NCBI GenBank assembly: GCA_023434365.1
Contig: JAEYSV010000038.1
Location: forward strand, 1-45,673
Source of the DNA: Bacillota bacterium
Lineage (GTDB): Bacteria; Bacillota; Clostridia; Lachnospirales; Lachnospiraceae
Reading direction: 5' to 3'
DNA length: 45,673 nt
Made by a program: the position numbers and the translations under genes. Position 1 is the first letter of the stretch. The number at the start of each line of letters is the position of its first letter. Under the pieces are notes generated by a model, which was not told the origin of the DNA, did no database searches, and saw only the letters and a list, made by a program, of their open reading frames with translations. Positions 1 through 7,272 of the stretch are shown piece by piece.

Positions 1-84
1 TCATCCAAGCGAGAGCGTGTTGCGAATGAACTATGCCTTGCATCACGATTCACAAACAGAATTGTGCAAATTGACGAACTATAA
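1..84 (+). CDS. possible C-terminal end of an unidentified protein (partial)
   Basis: An open plus-strand frame runs from the window edge to a TAA at 82-84 and would encode the last 27 residues of a protein (ending RIVQIDEL). A second plus frame is also open to about 104, so the frame choice is uncertain. No family can be recognised from so few residues. It is convergent with the minus-strand operon ending at 182. A weak 5-bp hairpin (AGGGC/GCCCT, 93-109) lies just after the stop but has no T-run behind it on this strand. I chose this frame because its stop comes before the hairpin; this is a guess. Confidence 0.3.
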   Translation, partial: SSKRERVANELCLASRFTNRIVQIDEL

Positions 85-122
85 TTTTAATAAGGGCTTT
101 TGACGCCCTAATCCTATGATAT

Positions 123-163
123 AAAAAAATAGTGATAAAGTCTTCATCAGAAACTCTATCACT
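123..163 (-). terminator. intrinsic terminator of the ftsH-to-crh operon
   Basis: Read on the minus strand, the arms AGTGATA and TATCACT pair over 7 bp. Further interrupted pairing follows inside (AGT/ACT), and a run of seven T (with one leading A) comes directly after. It begins 19 nt past the stop of the HPr-like gene and is the first good terminator downstream of ftsH. Confidence 0.85.
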
Positions 164-181
164 ACTCCTAAGAATCAAGAA

Positions 182-436
182 TTATTTACAGCTAAGATAT
201 TTTTCAATATTCTCCATTGCTGTTTCTTCATCTACCCCATCTGCAATTACTGTTACATCTTCACCAGCACTTAACCCAAGAGTCATCATGCCCATGATAC
301 TTTTTGCATTCACTTTTTTATTATCACATTCTACATAAATGCTGCTTTCGAATTGGCTTGCTACTTGAACTAGTAATGCCACTGGTCTAGCTTCTAAACC
401 GGTTGGAATCTGAATCACTATTTTCTTTGTTACCAT
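182..436 (-). CDS. crh: HPr-like regulatory protein lacking the active-site histidine (Crh-type)
   Basis: This 84-residue protein has the full HPr fold length. The active-site motif reads GLEARP, so position 15 is Glu (codon GAA) where PTS HPr has the phosphorylated His. The regulatory region VNAKSIMGMM is intact, with Ser exactly at position 46. It therefore should not carry PTS phosphate but can be a substrate of HPr kinase, as with Bacillus Crh (Gln at 15), which acts as a CcpA corepressor when phosphorylated on Ser46. It directly follows whiA, the same neighbourhood as Bacillus crh (yvcL-crh). The start is set by an AAAGGAGG site 9-10 nt upstream and lies inside the whiA 3' end, overlapping it by 50 nt. 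hprK is four genes upstream in the same operon. The symbol rests on the missing His and on synteny; orthology to Bacillus Crh and a role with CcpA are inferred. Confidence 0.85.
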   Translation of the reverse strand: MVTKKIVIQIPTGLEARPVALLVQVASQFESSIYVECDNKKVNAKSIMGMMTLGLSAGEDVTVIADGVDEETAMENIEKYLSCK

Positions 437-1397
437 AACTAATCTCCTCCTTTTGTTCCCTTAACTGGTCTGCAATTATGCTTAATTTACGCAGTCGGTG
501 ATTTACTCCAGACTTGCCGATTGGCGGACTAAGGAGTTCACCAAGTTCCTTTAAAGACGCTTCTGGATATTGTGTCCGTAACATTGCAATCTCTTCCAGG
601 CCTTCAGTCAATTCGGAAAAACCAACAGTTTTCTTAATATAATGGATATCTTCTATCTGTTTCGTTGCTGCTGTTACCGTTTTATTAATGTTCGCAGTCT
701 CACAGTTTACCTGACGATTAATAGAATTTCTCATTTCTTTTAATATTCTTACATTCTCAAATTCCATTAATGCGACATGTGCTTCCATAACATTGAGTAT
801 GTCAACAATTTGTGCTCCCTCTTTAATATATACTACAAAATATTTCTTTCGTACAACTATTTTTGCATCTATATCAAAGGTCTTCATGATTTGGAGTATT
901 TGCTTTGCTTTTGACATGGTAGCGGCAACAATTTCGAAATGATACGTTTTATTCGGATTGCTCAGACTTCCTGCAGCTAAAAAAACTCCGCGCAAAAATG
1001 CCCTCTTACAACACGGTTGTAGCACAATCAGGTTACTAATTATATTTAAATTCTCTCTGATTTCACCATCTTCATCGATTAGTCTTGTCGCCTTAAGTAC
1101 ATTAAGTGATTCTAATGAATCTTTTATTGTAAGCGTATATGTTTTGCTCTTCTTAAAATAACTGCTTCTCTTCACAGAAATTTCAGTATTTATATTAAAT
1201 GTTTTTTTTAACAATGTAAAGTACTTTTTTGCGACAACTAGATTTTCTGTGTGAATTTTTACAATATAATCCTCTTTGTGTGTGATAGCAATATTGCCGC
1301 ACATACTGAGAATTGCTGCTATTTCCGCAATCTGACAATGTCTCGCCGGACTGATCTGCTTTCCTAACTCTTCTTTTACCTCTTTTGAAAATGACAT
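387..1397 (-). CDS. whiA: WhiA, LAGLIDADG-like/HTH DNA-binding regulator
   Basis: WhiA is a conserved Gram-positive protein that affects cell division and chromosome segregation (sporulation control in actinomycetes). It has an N-terminal domain related to LAGLIDADG homing endonucleases and a C-terminal helix-turn-helix. Here the N-terminus (SFSKEVKEELGK) and the C-terminal HTH block (GKSGVNHRLRKLSIIADQLR) are clear. I place the start at the second in-frame ATG (1395-1397): an AAAGGGG site lies 7 nt before it but directly abuts the first ATG (1401-1403). The product is about 336 residues, with a C-terminal tail a little longer than usual that runs into the overlapping HPr-like gene. It follows rapZ by 19 nt. 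The yvcK gene that sits between rapZ and whiA in Bacillus is absent. Confidence 0.95.
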   Translation of the reverse strand: MSFSKEVKEELGKQISPARHCQIAEIAAILSMCGNIAITHKEDYIVKIHTENLVVAKKYFTLLKKTFNINTEISVKRSSYFKKSKTYTLTIKDSLESLNVLKATRLIDEDGEIRENLNIISNLIVLQPCCKRAFLRGVFLAAGSLSNPNKTYHFEIVAATMSKAKQILQIMKTFDIDAKIVVRKKYFVVYIKEGAQIVDILNVMEAHVALMEFENVRILKEMRNSINRQVNCETANINKTVTAATKQIEDIHYIKKTVGFSELTEGLEEIAMLRTQYPEASLKELGELLSPPIGKSGVNHRLRKLSIIADQLREQKEEISYGNKENSDSDSNRFRS

Positions 1398-1416
1398 GAC
1401 CATTCCCCTTTACCGG

Positions 1417-2289
1417 TTACCCTTTTCGTATCAGATCCTTTTCGATATCGCGATGCTCCACTTTAACGCCATAATCCTGATTTCCTAATCCTTCTGTTAT
1501 CGCATTGGCTATGGTAACCGAACGATGCTTTCCGCCGGTACAGCCGATACTTACCACCAGCTGATTTTTTCCTTCCAAAATATAGTTTGGAATCAAAAAA
1601 GTTAACATTTGCTCAAGCTTACTTAAAAACTCCTTGGCAAGATCTGTCTTCATGACATAATCACGTACTAGTTTATCATTGCCCGTCAAAGGCCTTAATT
1701 CTAGATCATAATAAGGATTTGGAAGAAACCTGACATCAAATACCAAGTCTGAATCAGCAGGAATTCCATACTTAAAACCAAAAGATAACACTGTAATAAT
1801 AAAATTTCTATACTCCAGATTCTGTACGAATATTTTATCAATCTCTACCTTCAGTTCTCTGATTAGAAGCATACTCGTATCAATAATATAATTAGCATTC
1901 TTTTTAAGAAACTCTAGTTTGTCGCGCTCTAGATCAATAGCCTTATCAATTCTAGAGTCTCCTGCCAGGGGATGCGTACGTCTCGTTTCTTTGTATCGCT
2001 TTACTAACACCTCTGTTGTAGCATCTAAAAATAGGATTTCATAAGAATAGTCGTTTTCTTCAAAGCCTTCTAAAATATCACTCATTTTTTCCAGCGACTG
2101 ACCACTACGTATATCTACTCCAAGTGCCACCTGACTGATATTTTTATTTCCTTCAAAGGTAAGTTTCGCAAACTTCGGTATTAATTCAATTGGCATGTTA
2201 TCTACACAAAAATAGCCCATGTCCTCAAGCATTTTTAATACTGAACTTTTTCCTGCGCCGGACATTCCAGTCACTAGAACAAACCTCAT
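1417..2289 (-). CDS. rapZ: RapZ/YvcJ-family nucleotide-binding protein
   Basis: This is a 290-residue RapZ-family protein. The N-terminal P-loop is GMSGAGKSS (residues about 8-16) and a Walker-B-like segment (ILFLDATTEVL) follows. The C-terminal domain carries DVRFLPNPYY and the signature IGCTGGKHRSV. In Enterobacteria RapZ is an RNA adaptor that senses glucosamine-6-phosphate status. In Firmicutes (YvcJ) it binds and hydrolyses nucleotides, and its exact role is less clear. It lies between murB and whiA; a purine-rich GGAAGTGTAAGGGC stretch precedes the ATG. Length is typical. Confidence 0.95.
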   Translation of the reverse strand: MRFVLVTGMSGAGKSSVLKMLEDMGYFCVDNMPIELIPKFAKLTFEGNKNISQVALGVDIRSGQSLEKMSDILEGFEENDYSYEILFLDATTEVLVKRYKETRRTHPLAGDSRIDKAIDLERDKLEFLKKNANYIIDTSMLLIRELKVEIDKIFVQNLEYRNFIITVLSFGFKYGIPADSDLVFDVRFLPNPYYDLELRPLTGNDKLVRDYVMKTDLAKEFLSKLEQMLTFLIPNYILEGKNQLVVSIGCTGGKHRSVTIANAITEGLGNQDYGVKVEHRDIEKDLIRKG

Positions 2290-2350
2290 GCCCTTACACT
2301 TCCTTTCTTTCTCCTGATTTCATTTATCATTAGTCCTGCATTGCCTAAAA

Positions 2351-3310
2351 TTACGCTTCAAACTCTCCAATAAAACGAACCTCTGGTTCTAACGTAACCT
2401 GATATTTTTCTTCTACTATTCGAATCACATCTTCAATAAGCTGCTTAACTTCCTTTGCAGTTCCATCTCCAAGATTTACAACAAATCCACAATGTTTCTC
2501 ACTCACACAGACATTACCCACACGGTATCCACGTAGTCCACTATCCATAATCAGTTTTCCAGCATATAAAACTTCACCATCACGAGGATCAGGACGTTTG
2601 AACGTACTTCCAGCACTCGCTAACTCAAGAGGCTGCTTTTCTTTGCGCTGTCGATTCAGATTGGTAACCTTCTCAAGAATGGTATCTTTGTCCCCATACT
2701 CGAATAAGAACGCTGCTTCTAAAACAACTGCTTCCTTTTTAAGAACAAGGCTGTTACGATACGATAATTCCAATTCTTCGTTAGATAATACCTCTTCTTT
2801 TCCTTCTCGGTCAATAATCCGGGCCCACAACAAGTGATCTTTGATCTGACCACCATAGGCACCCGCATTCATTGCAACTGCTCCTCCAAGTGTTCCAGGA
2901 ATTCCAGCAGCGAATTCAAATCCAGTTAAACCCTCTTTTGCCACAGTCATTGCAAGCTTACTTAATAATATTCCAGCACCGGCTACGACTTGACAATGGC
3001 CTTCTTCCCCCTTATTCAAGGTTACTTCACTAAAAGCCGTACTCAACTGTATGATAACTCCACGATATCCCAAATCACCTACTAGCAGATTACTTCCATT
3101 CCCAAGTATAAAATAGGGAATGTTTTCTTCGATACAAGCAGTAATAACTTCTCGAAGTTCCTCTTTATTTTCTGGAAGAACATAATAATCCGCTGGACCT
3201 CCAATTCGAAAGCTCGTGTGCTTCCTCATTGGTTCTGCGATTACTACTTTCTCATCTCCAAGTATTCTTATTAATTTATCGTAGATTGCCTGATTGATTA
3301 ATTCCTTCAT
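2351..3310 (-). CDS. murB: UDP-N-acetylenolpyruvoylglucosamine reductase
   Basis: MurB is the cytosolic FAD enzyme that reduces UDP-GlcNAc-enolpyruvate with NADPH to UDP-N-acetylmuramate, the second committed step of peptidoglycan synthesis. The FAD-binding motifs TSFRIGGPADY and GNGSNLLVGD are present. So is the active-site block ASAGSTFKRP, whose Ser is the proton donor, and the C-terminal EPEVRFIGEF. The 319-residue length and lack of the extra Tyr-loop insertion fit the shorter Firmicute type. The ribosome site is weak (GGA about 9 nt upstream), so translation may depend on the upstream message. It lies between glucokinase and rapZ. Confidence 0.96.
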   Translation of the reverse strand: MKELINQAIYDKLIRILGDEKVVIAEPMRKHTSFRIGGPADYYVLPENKEELREVITACIEENIPYFILGNGSNLLVGDLGYRGVIIQLSTAFSEVTLNKGEEGHCQVVAGAGILLSKLAMTVAKEGLTGFEFAAGIPGTLGGAVAMNAGAYGGQIKDHLLWARIIDREGKEEVLSNEELELSYRNSLVLKKEAVVLEAAFLFEYGDKDTILEKVTNLNRQRKEKQPLELASAGSTFKRPDPRDGEVLYAGKLIMDSGLRGYRVGNVCVSEKHCGFVVNLGDGTAKEVKQLIEDVIRIVEEKYQVTLEPEVRFIGEFEA

Positions 3311-3336
3311 TTTTATAATCCATTTTCTTATTTATT

Positions 3337-3367
3337 ATCATTGTATTCCTATTATTATCACAATGAT
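3337..3367 (-). other. hairpin in the glucokinase-murB gap
   Basis: An 8-bp perfect inverted repeat (ATCATTGT/ACAATGAT) lies in the 88-nt gap before murB. No T-run follows on the minus strand, so it does not look like a complete terminator. A poor promoter-like pair (TTGTGA, 17 nt, TGATAA) overlaps it. It may be an RNA-processing or partial regulatory site inside the operon. Confidence 0.35.
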
Positions 3368-3398
3368 TACTCTTTTTATACCATGCTTTCCCTATTGG

Positions 3399-4337
3399 TT
3401 AAAGTACCATTTTGGCACAACCATAGATTCCGGCATCATTTCCTAAGGTTGCTAATGTAAACACCTTATTTTTTAACGCAAACATTACGTAATTATCATA
3501 GTATTTCTCCACAACATCCGTAATTATATTGCCAGCTTTTGATACCCCACCACCAATTACATATGCTTCAGGATCAATAACACCACTAATATGAGAACAA
3601 GCAAGTCCCAGATCGTGTCCTACCTGTTCAATTACACGAACAGCCAGTTCATCTTTCGCCTTTGCAGCGTCCAAAACATCCTTTGCAGTAATCGTTTCAA
3701 CACTACGTAAAGTAGATGGCGTATCAACTTTTGCCAATAGTCTTTTTGTTTCTTTTACAATACCTGTTGCTGATGTATATTGCTCAAGACAGCCACGTTT
3801 TCCACAACCGCAGGTATCTGTTTCATCTTCTCGAATTGTAATATGACCAATCTCTCCCGCAGCACCTTTTACTCCGGTTAAAATCTCGCCATCTAAAATG
3901 ATACCACCACCAACACCAGTTCCAAGTGTTATCATGACGATATTTTGATATCCTTGACCGCCACCTTTCCACATCTCACCAAGCGCTGCAACATTCGCAT
4001 CATTTCCAACTTTAACATTCTCAATTCCTGATAATTCTTGAAAACGTTCCGCTACATTAAAAACGCCCCAACCTAAGTTTGCACATTTTAAAACCGTTCC
4101 ATCTTTCGTAATAGGACCTGGAACGCCAAGACCAGCACCAATTACCTCTTCCAAAGTAAGGCCTCTTTTGTCCATTGTTCCTTTAATAGCGATAGCAATA
4201 TCACTTAGAATAAACTCTCCATCATTTTCTCTTCGAGTAGGAATTTCATATTTTTCAAGCACTTCGCCTGCTAGGTTAAACAGACCAATTTTTACACTAG
4301 TGCCCCCAATATCAATCCCAAAACAGTATTCTGCCAT
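3399..4337 (-). CDS. glk: ROK-family glucokinase
   Basis: This ATP-dependent sugar kinase would phosphorylate glucose entering without the PTS. It shows the ROK features: the N-terminal phosphate-binding loop FGIDIGGTSVKIGLF, the LGTGVGGGIILDG block, the EIGHITI motif, and the zinc-binding cluster CGCGKRGCLEQY. I place the start at the ATG at 4335-4337, which has GGAGG 7 nt upstream. The longer frame begins at an ATG overlapping that ribosome site and is unlikely. The product is 312 residues, normal for Firmicute GlcK. It follows hprK by 28 nt, so sugar phosphorylation and catabolite signalling genes are cotranscribed. Substrate glucose is inferred from family and context. Confidence 0.92.
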   Translation of the reverse strand: MAEYCFGIDIGGTSVKIGLFNLAGEVLEKYEIPTRRENDGEFILSDIAIAIKGTMDKRGLTLEEVIGAGLGVPGPITKDGTVLKCANLGWGVFNVAERFQELSGIENVKVGNDANVAALGEMWKGGGQGYQNIVMITLGTGVGGGIILDGEILTGVKGAAGEIGHITIREDETDTCGCGKRGCLEQYTSATGIVKETKRLLAKVDTPSTLRSVETITAKDVLDAAKAKDELAVRVIEQVGHDLGLACSHISGVIDPEAYVIGGGVSKAGNIITDVVEKYYDNYVMFALKNKVFTLATLGNDAGIYGCAKMVL

Positions 4338-4365
4338 TTGCTTTTCCTCCATACCTTCACTTTAT

Positions 4366-5289
4366 TTATTTATTCATCAGATTATTCGTCACACGGTTAT
4401 ATAACTCACGTGCGGCATTATACCCCATTTTTTTCTGACGATAGTTTACTGCTGCAGATTCACAAATAACTGCCAGGTTACGACCAGGACGAATCGGAAT
4501 AGAATGACATACGACCTTATTGCCTAAAAACTCCGTATACTGCTCATCTAATCCAAGACGGTCATATTCATCACCTTTATTCCATTCTTCTAACTTAATA
4601 ACCAGATCAATGGATTGCGTATTCTTCACATGCTCTACACCAAATAAAGTCTTTACATCAATAATTCCAATACCCCGAAGCTCAATAAAATGTCTGGTGA
4701 TATCTGGTGCTGTACCAATTAACGTCTCATCGCTTACCTTTTTAATCTCTACAACATCATCGGATACAAGACGATGCCCACGCTTAATCAGTTCCAAAGC
4801 TGCTTCGCTCTTACCAATTCCACTTTCACCCATGATTAGTACGCCTTCACCATAGACATCAACTAAAACTCCATGAATTGTAATTCTTGGTGCGAGCTCA
4901 ACATTCAACCAACGAATCACTTCGGCCATAAACGACGAAGTAGACCGCTTCGTACGTAAAATAGGAACATTATATTTGATTGCCATCTGAATAAAGTCTT
5001 CATCTATTTCAATATTTCTACAGAATACGATACAAGGAATCCCATATTCAAAGATTCGTCGAAGTACACTTGTCCCATGATCATCGGACATCCTTTTCAT
5101 ATAAGTATTCTCTACTGTTCCAATTACCTGAATACGATTAGAATCAAAATAGTCAAAGAATCCTGCCAGCTGAAGTGCGGGACGGTTTACATCGGTCTGT
5201 GTCAGTTGCACCTCATCTGTATTAATATCTGGGGTACAGTTTTCTAAATTCATCTTTTCAATTAAAGTAGTTAATGATACTGAATACAT
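4366..5289 (-). CDS. hprK: HPr kinase/phosphorylase
   Basis: HprK/P phosphorylates Ser46 of HPr and Crh in response to glycolytic intermediates and reverses the reaction by phosphorolysis. The P-loop GESGIGKSE, the HprK signature region (LRGIGIIDVKTLFG), and the basic C-terminal segment are all present. The best start is the ATG at 5287-5289 (MYSVSLTTLIEKM), preceded by AGAAGG at 8 nt. The longer frame starting at 5331 has no ribosome site. The 307-residue length matches the family. Its likely substrate in this operon is the HPr-like protein at 182-436; a true HPr presumably lies elsewhere in the genome. Confidence 0.96.
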   Translation of the reverse strand: MYSVSLTTLIEKMNLENCTPDINTDEVQLTQTDVNRPALQLAGFFDYFDSNRIQVIGTVENTYMKRMSDDHGTSVLRRIFEYGIPCIVFCRNIEIDEDFIQMAIKYNVPILRTKRSTSSFMAEVIRWLNVELAPRITIHGVLVDVYGEGVLIMGESGIGKSEAALELIKRGHRLVSDDVVEIKKVSDETLIGTAPDITRHFIELRGIGIIDVKTLFGVEHVKNTQSIDLVIKLEEWNKGDEYDRLGLDEQYTEFLGNKVVCHSIPIRPGRNLAVICESAAVNYRQKKMGYNAARELYNRVTNNLMNK

Positions 5290-5378
5290 AACAAATACCT
5301 TCTTTCCGGTCATAATAATGCGATTGCTCATAAACAGTTATAAACTTATTCTACCATACGACGTTTTCGTTTACAATC

Positions 5379-7253
5379 TTAACTCCCTTGTTTCTCTCGT
5401 CGAAAAAATGTATATACGTTTTCCGCCACTGCCTGATTGATCGTAGGTGTTTGTAACAAATCTTCGATACTTGCGTCCTTGATTGCCTCAAGGGATTTGA
5501 ACTGCTTCATCAAAGCTTTTCTTCTCGTTGGTCCAACCCCTTCAATATCATCAAGGATACTCTTAACCTGAGCCTTAGAACGTAAGGAACGATGATATTC
5601 AATTGCAAATCGGTGCGTTTCATCTTGAATTCTGGTAATTAGTTTGAATCCCTCTCCCTTAGTATCAATTGGAATTTCAATATTATTATAAAACAATCCG
5701 CGAGTCCTATGGTTATCATCCTTTACCATACCACAGACTGGAATCGCAAGTCTTAGCTCACTGAGCACTTTTAGCGCGATGTTAACCTGTCCTTTACCAC
5801 CATCCATCAATATCAGATCAGGAAATCTCGTAAAACTTCCCACATCACTACTTAGGTTCTTGGCCTCAAGCTCTTTTTGTTCCTGCAACCCATGAGTAAA
5901 TCTTCTCGTAAGTACTTCTTCCATACTGGCATAATCATCACTTCCAATTACGGTTCGTATTTTAAACTTACGGTAATCTGCTCGCTTTGGTTTCCCATTT
6001 TCAAAAACCACCATACTGCCAACTGACTCAAAGCCACTGGTGTTGGAGATATCAAAAGATTCCATTCGGCTGATATTCTGGAGGCCAAGATAATCCGCAA
6101 CCTCCCCCATTGCGCCAATCGTCCGTTGCTCTTCGCGCTTAATTTTTTCACTGTCTTGTTGCAATACCAAGGAAGCATTTTTCGCTGCCAGCTCCACAAG
6201 ACGCTCCTTTTCTCCCTTTTGGGGAACTCTAAGATAAACTTTTGCTCCCCTCTTCGCACTTAACCACTCCTCAATCACTTTTGCATCCTCTAGTGGTTCC
6301 TGTAGGAATAGCTCTCTTGGGATAAATGGTGTTCCTGCGTAGAACTGTTTGACAAACGATGTCATTACTTCACTTCGCGTATCATGCTTTACTCCGGTCA
6401 GATGAAAATGCTCTCTTCCAATCAACTTCCCACTTCGGATAAAGAATACTTGTACCACTGCCTCATCATCTGCTCTGGCAAATGCAATCACATCACGGTC
6501 CTCACCATCGGCCTGCGTAATTTTTTGTTTTTGTGCTACTACCTTCACACTATTCATCAAATCACGGTAAGCTGCTGCATCCTCAAACGCAAACACCTCG
6601 GATGCCTGCATCATCTTTTCTTGTAGCATTGTTAACACCGCTTCGTATTTGCCATTCAGCAAATCCATAGCTTGAGTTACATTTTTTTTATATTCATACT
6701 CAGAAATATAGCCCTGACAAGGGGCTTGGCACTGCTTAATATGATAATTCAGACAAGGACGTTCTTTCCCAATATCTTTTGGCAAATTACGATTACAAGT
6801 CCTAAGTTTGTATATTTTCTGTATCAAATCAAGCGTATCCTTCACCGCAAGTGCACTTGTATATGGACCATAGTATTTGGCCTTGTCCTTTTTCACTTCA
6901 CGCGTCATAAAGATACGTGGAAATGCTTCCTGCACAGTTACTTTGATATATGGATAGGTTTTATCATCTTTTAGCATTGTATTGTATTTTGGCTGATGCT
7001 CTTTGATTAAATTGCATTCTAAAACTAAAGCCTCTAGCTCGGAATCCGTAACGATATATTCAAAATGGTCGATTAAGGACACCATTTTTATGATTTTTGG
7101 TGTCTTATTACGATTGCTTTGAAAATATTGACGTACACGGTTTTTCAAACTAATGGCTTTTCCTACATACAATATCGTATCTTTTTCGTCTCTCATGATA
7201 TAAACTCCCGGCTTAGCCGGGAGTTTCTTTAATTCTTCCTCTATATGAAACAT
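5379..7253 (-). CDS. uvrC: excinuclease ABC subunit C
   Basis: UvrC makes both incisions in nucleotide excision repair after damage recognition by UvrAB. The 624-residue protein has in order: the N-terminal GIY-YIG-type nuclease (PGVYIMRD...YVGKAISLKNRV), a cysteine-containing segment (CNRNLP, CLNYHIKQCQAPC), a UVR domain around residues 200-240, the C-terminal RNase-H-like nuclease (SFDISN, LILMDGGKGQ), and two helix-hairpin-helix motifs (LDDIEGVGPTRRKALMKQF). It starts 19 nt after the ftsH stop and so is cotranscribed with it. A perfect 12-bp palindrome overlaps codons near its start (listed separately). Confidence 0.97.
   Translation of the reverse strand: MFHIEEELKKLPAKPGVYIMRDEKDTILYVGKAISLKNRVRQYFQSNRNKTPKIIKMVSLIDHFEYIVTDSELEALVLECNLIKEHQPKYNTMLKDDKTYPYIKVTVQEAFPRIFMTREVKKDKAKYYGPYTSALAVKDTLDLIQKIYKLRTCNRNLPKDIGKERPCLNYHIKQCQAPCQGYISEYEYKKNVTQAMDLLNGKYEAVLTMLQEKMMQASEVFAFEDAAAYRDLMNSVKVVAQKQKITQADGEDRDVIAFARADDEAVVQVFFIRSGKLIGREHFHLTGVKHDTRSEVMTSFVKQFYAGTPFIPRELFLQEPLEDAKVIEEWLSAKRGAKVYLRVPQKGEKERLVELAAKNASLVLQQDSEKIKREEQRTIGAMGEVADYLGLQNISRMESFDISNTSGFESVGSMVVFENGKPKRADYRKFKIRTVIGSDDYASMEEVLTRRFTHGLQEQKELEAKNLSSDVGSFTRFPDLILMDGGKGQVNIALKVLSELRLAIPVCGMVKDDNHRTRGLFYNNIEIPIDTKGEGFKLITRIQDETHRFAIEYHRSLRSKAQVKSILDDIEGVGPTRRKALMKQFKSLEAIKDASIEDLLQTPTINQAVAENVYTFFRREKQGS
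7202..7226 (-). other. perfect GC-rich palindrome inside the start of uvrC
   Basis: The arms AAACTCCCGGCT and AGCCGGGAGTTT are perfectly complementary over 12 bp around a single central base. They cover the codons for LPAKPGVY near residue 12 of UvrC, starting about 27 nt after the start codon. Only three T plus TATATC follow on the minus strand, so termination would be inefficient, but the RNA hairpin would be very stable against an AT-rich background. Confidence 0.6.
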
Positions 7254-7272
7254 AATTCACCTCGTTTGGGGC

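Noticed and set aside
93..109. AGGGC/GCCCT hairpin as terminator for the left-edge frame
   Set aside because: The stem is only 5 bp and no T-run follows on either strand.
182..436. Calling the HPr-like protein a normal PTS phosphocarrier (ptsH)
   Set aside because: The phosphorylated His is replaced by Glu, confirmed at the codon level.
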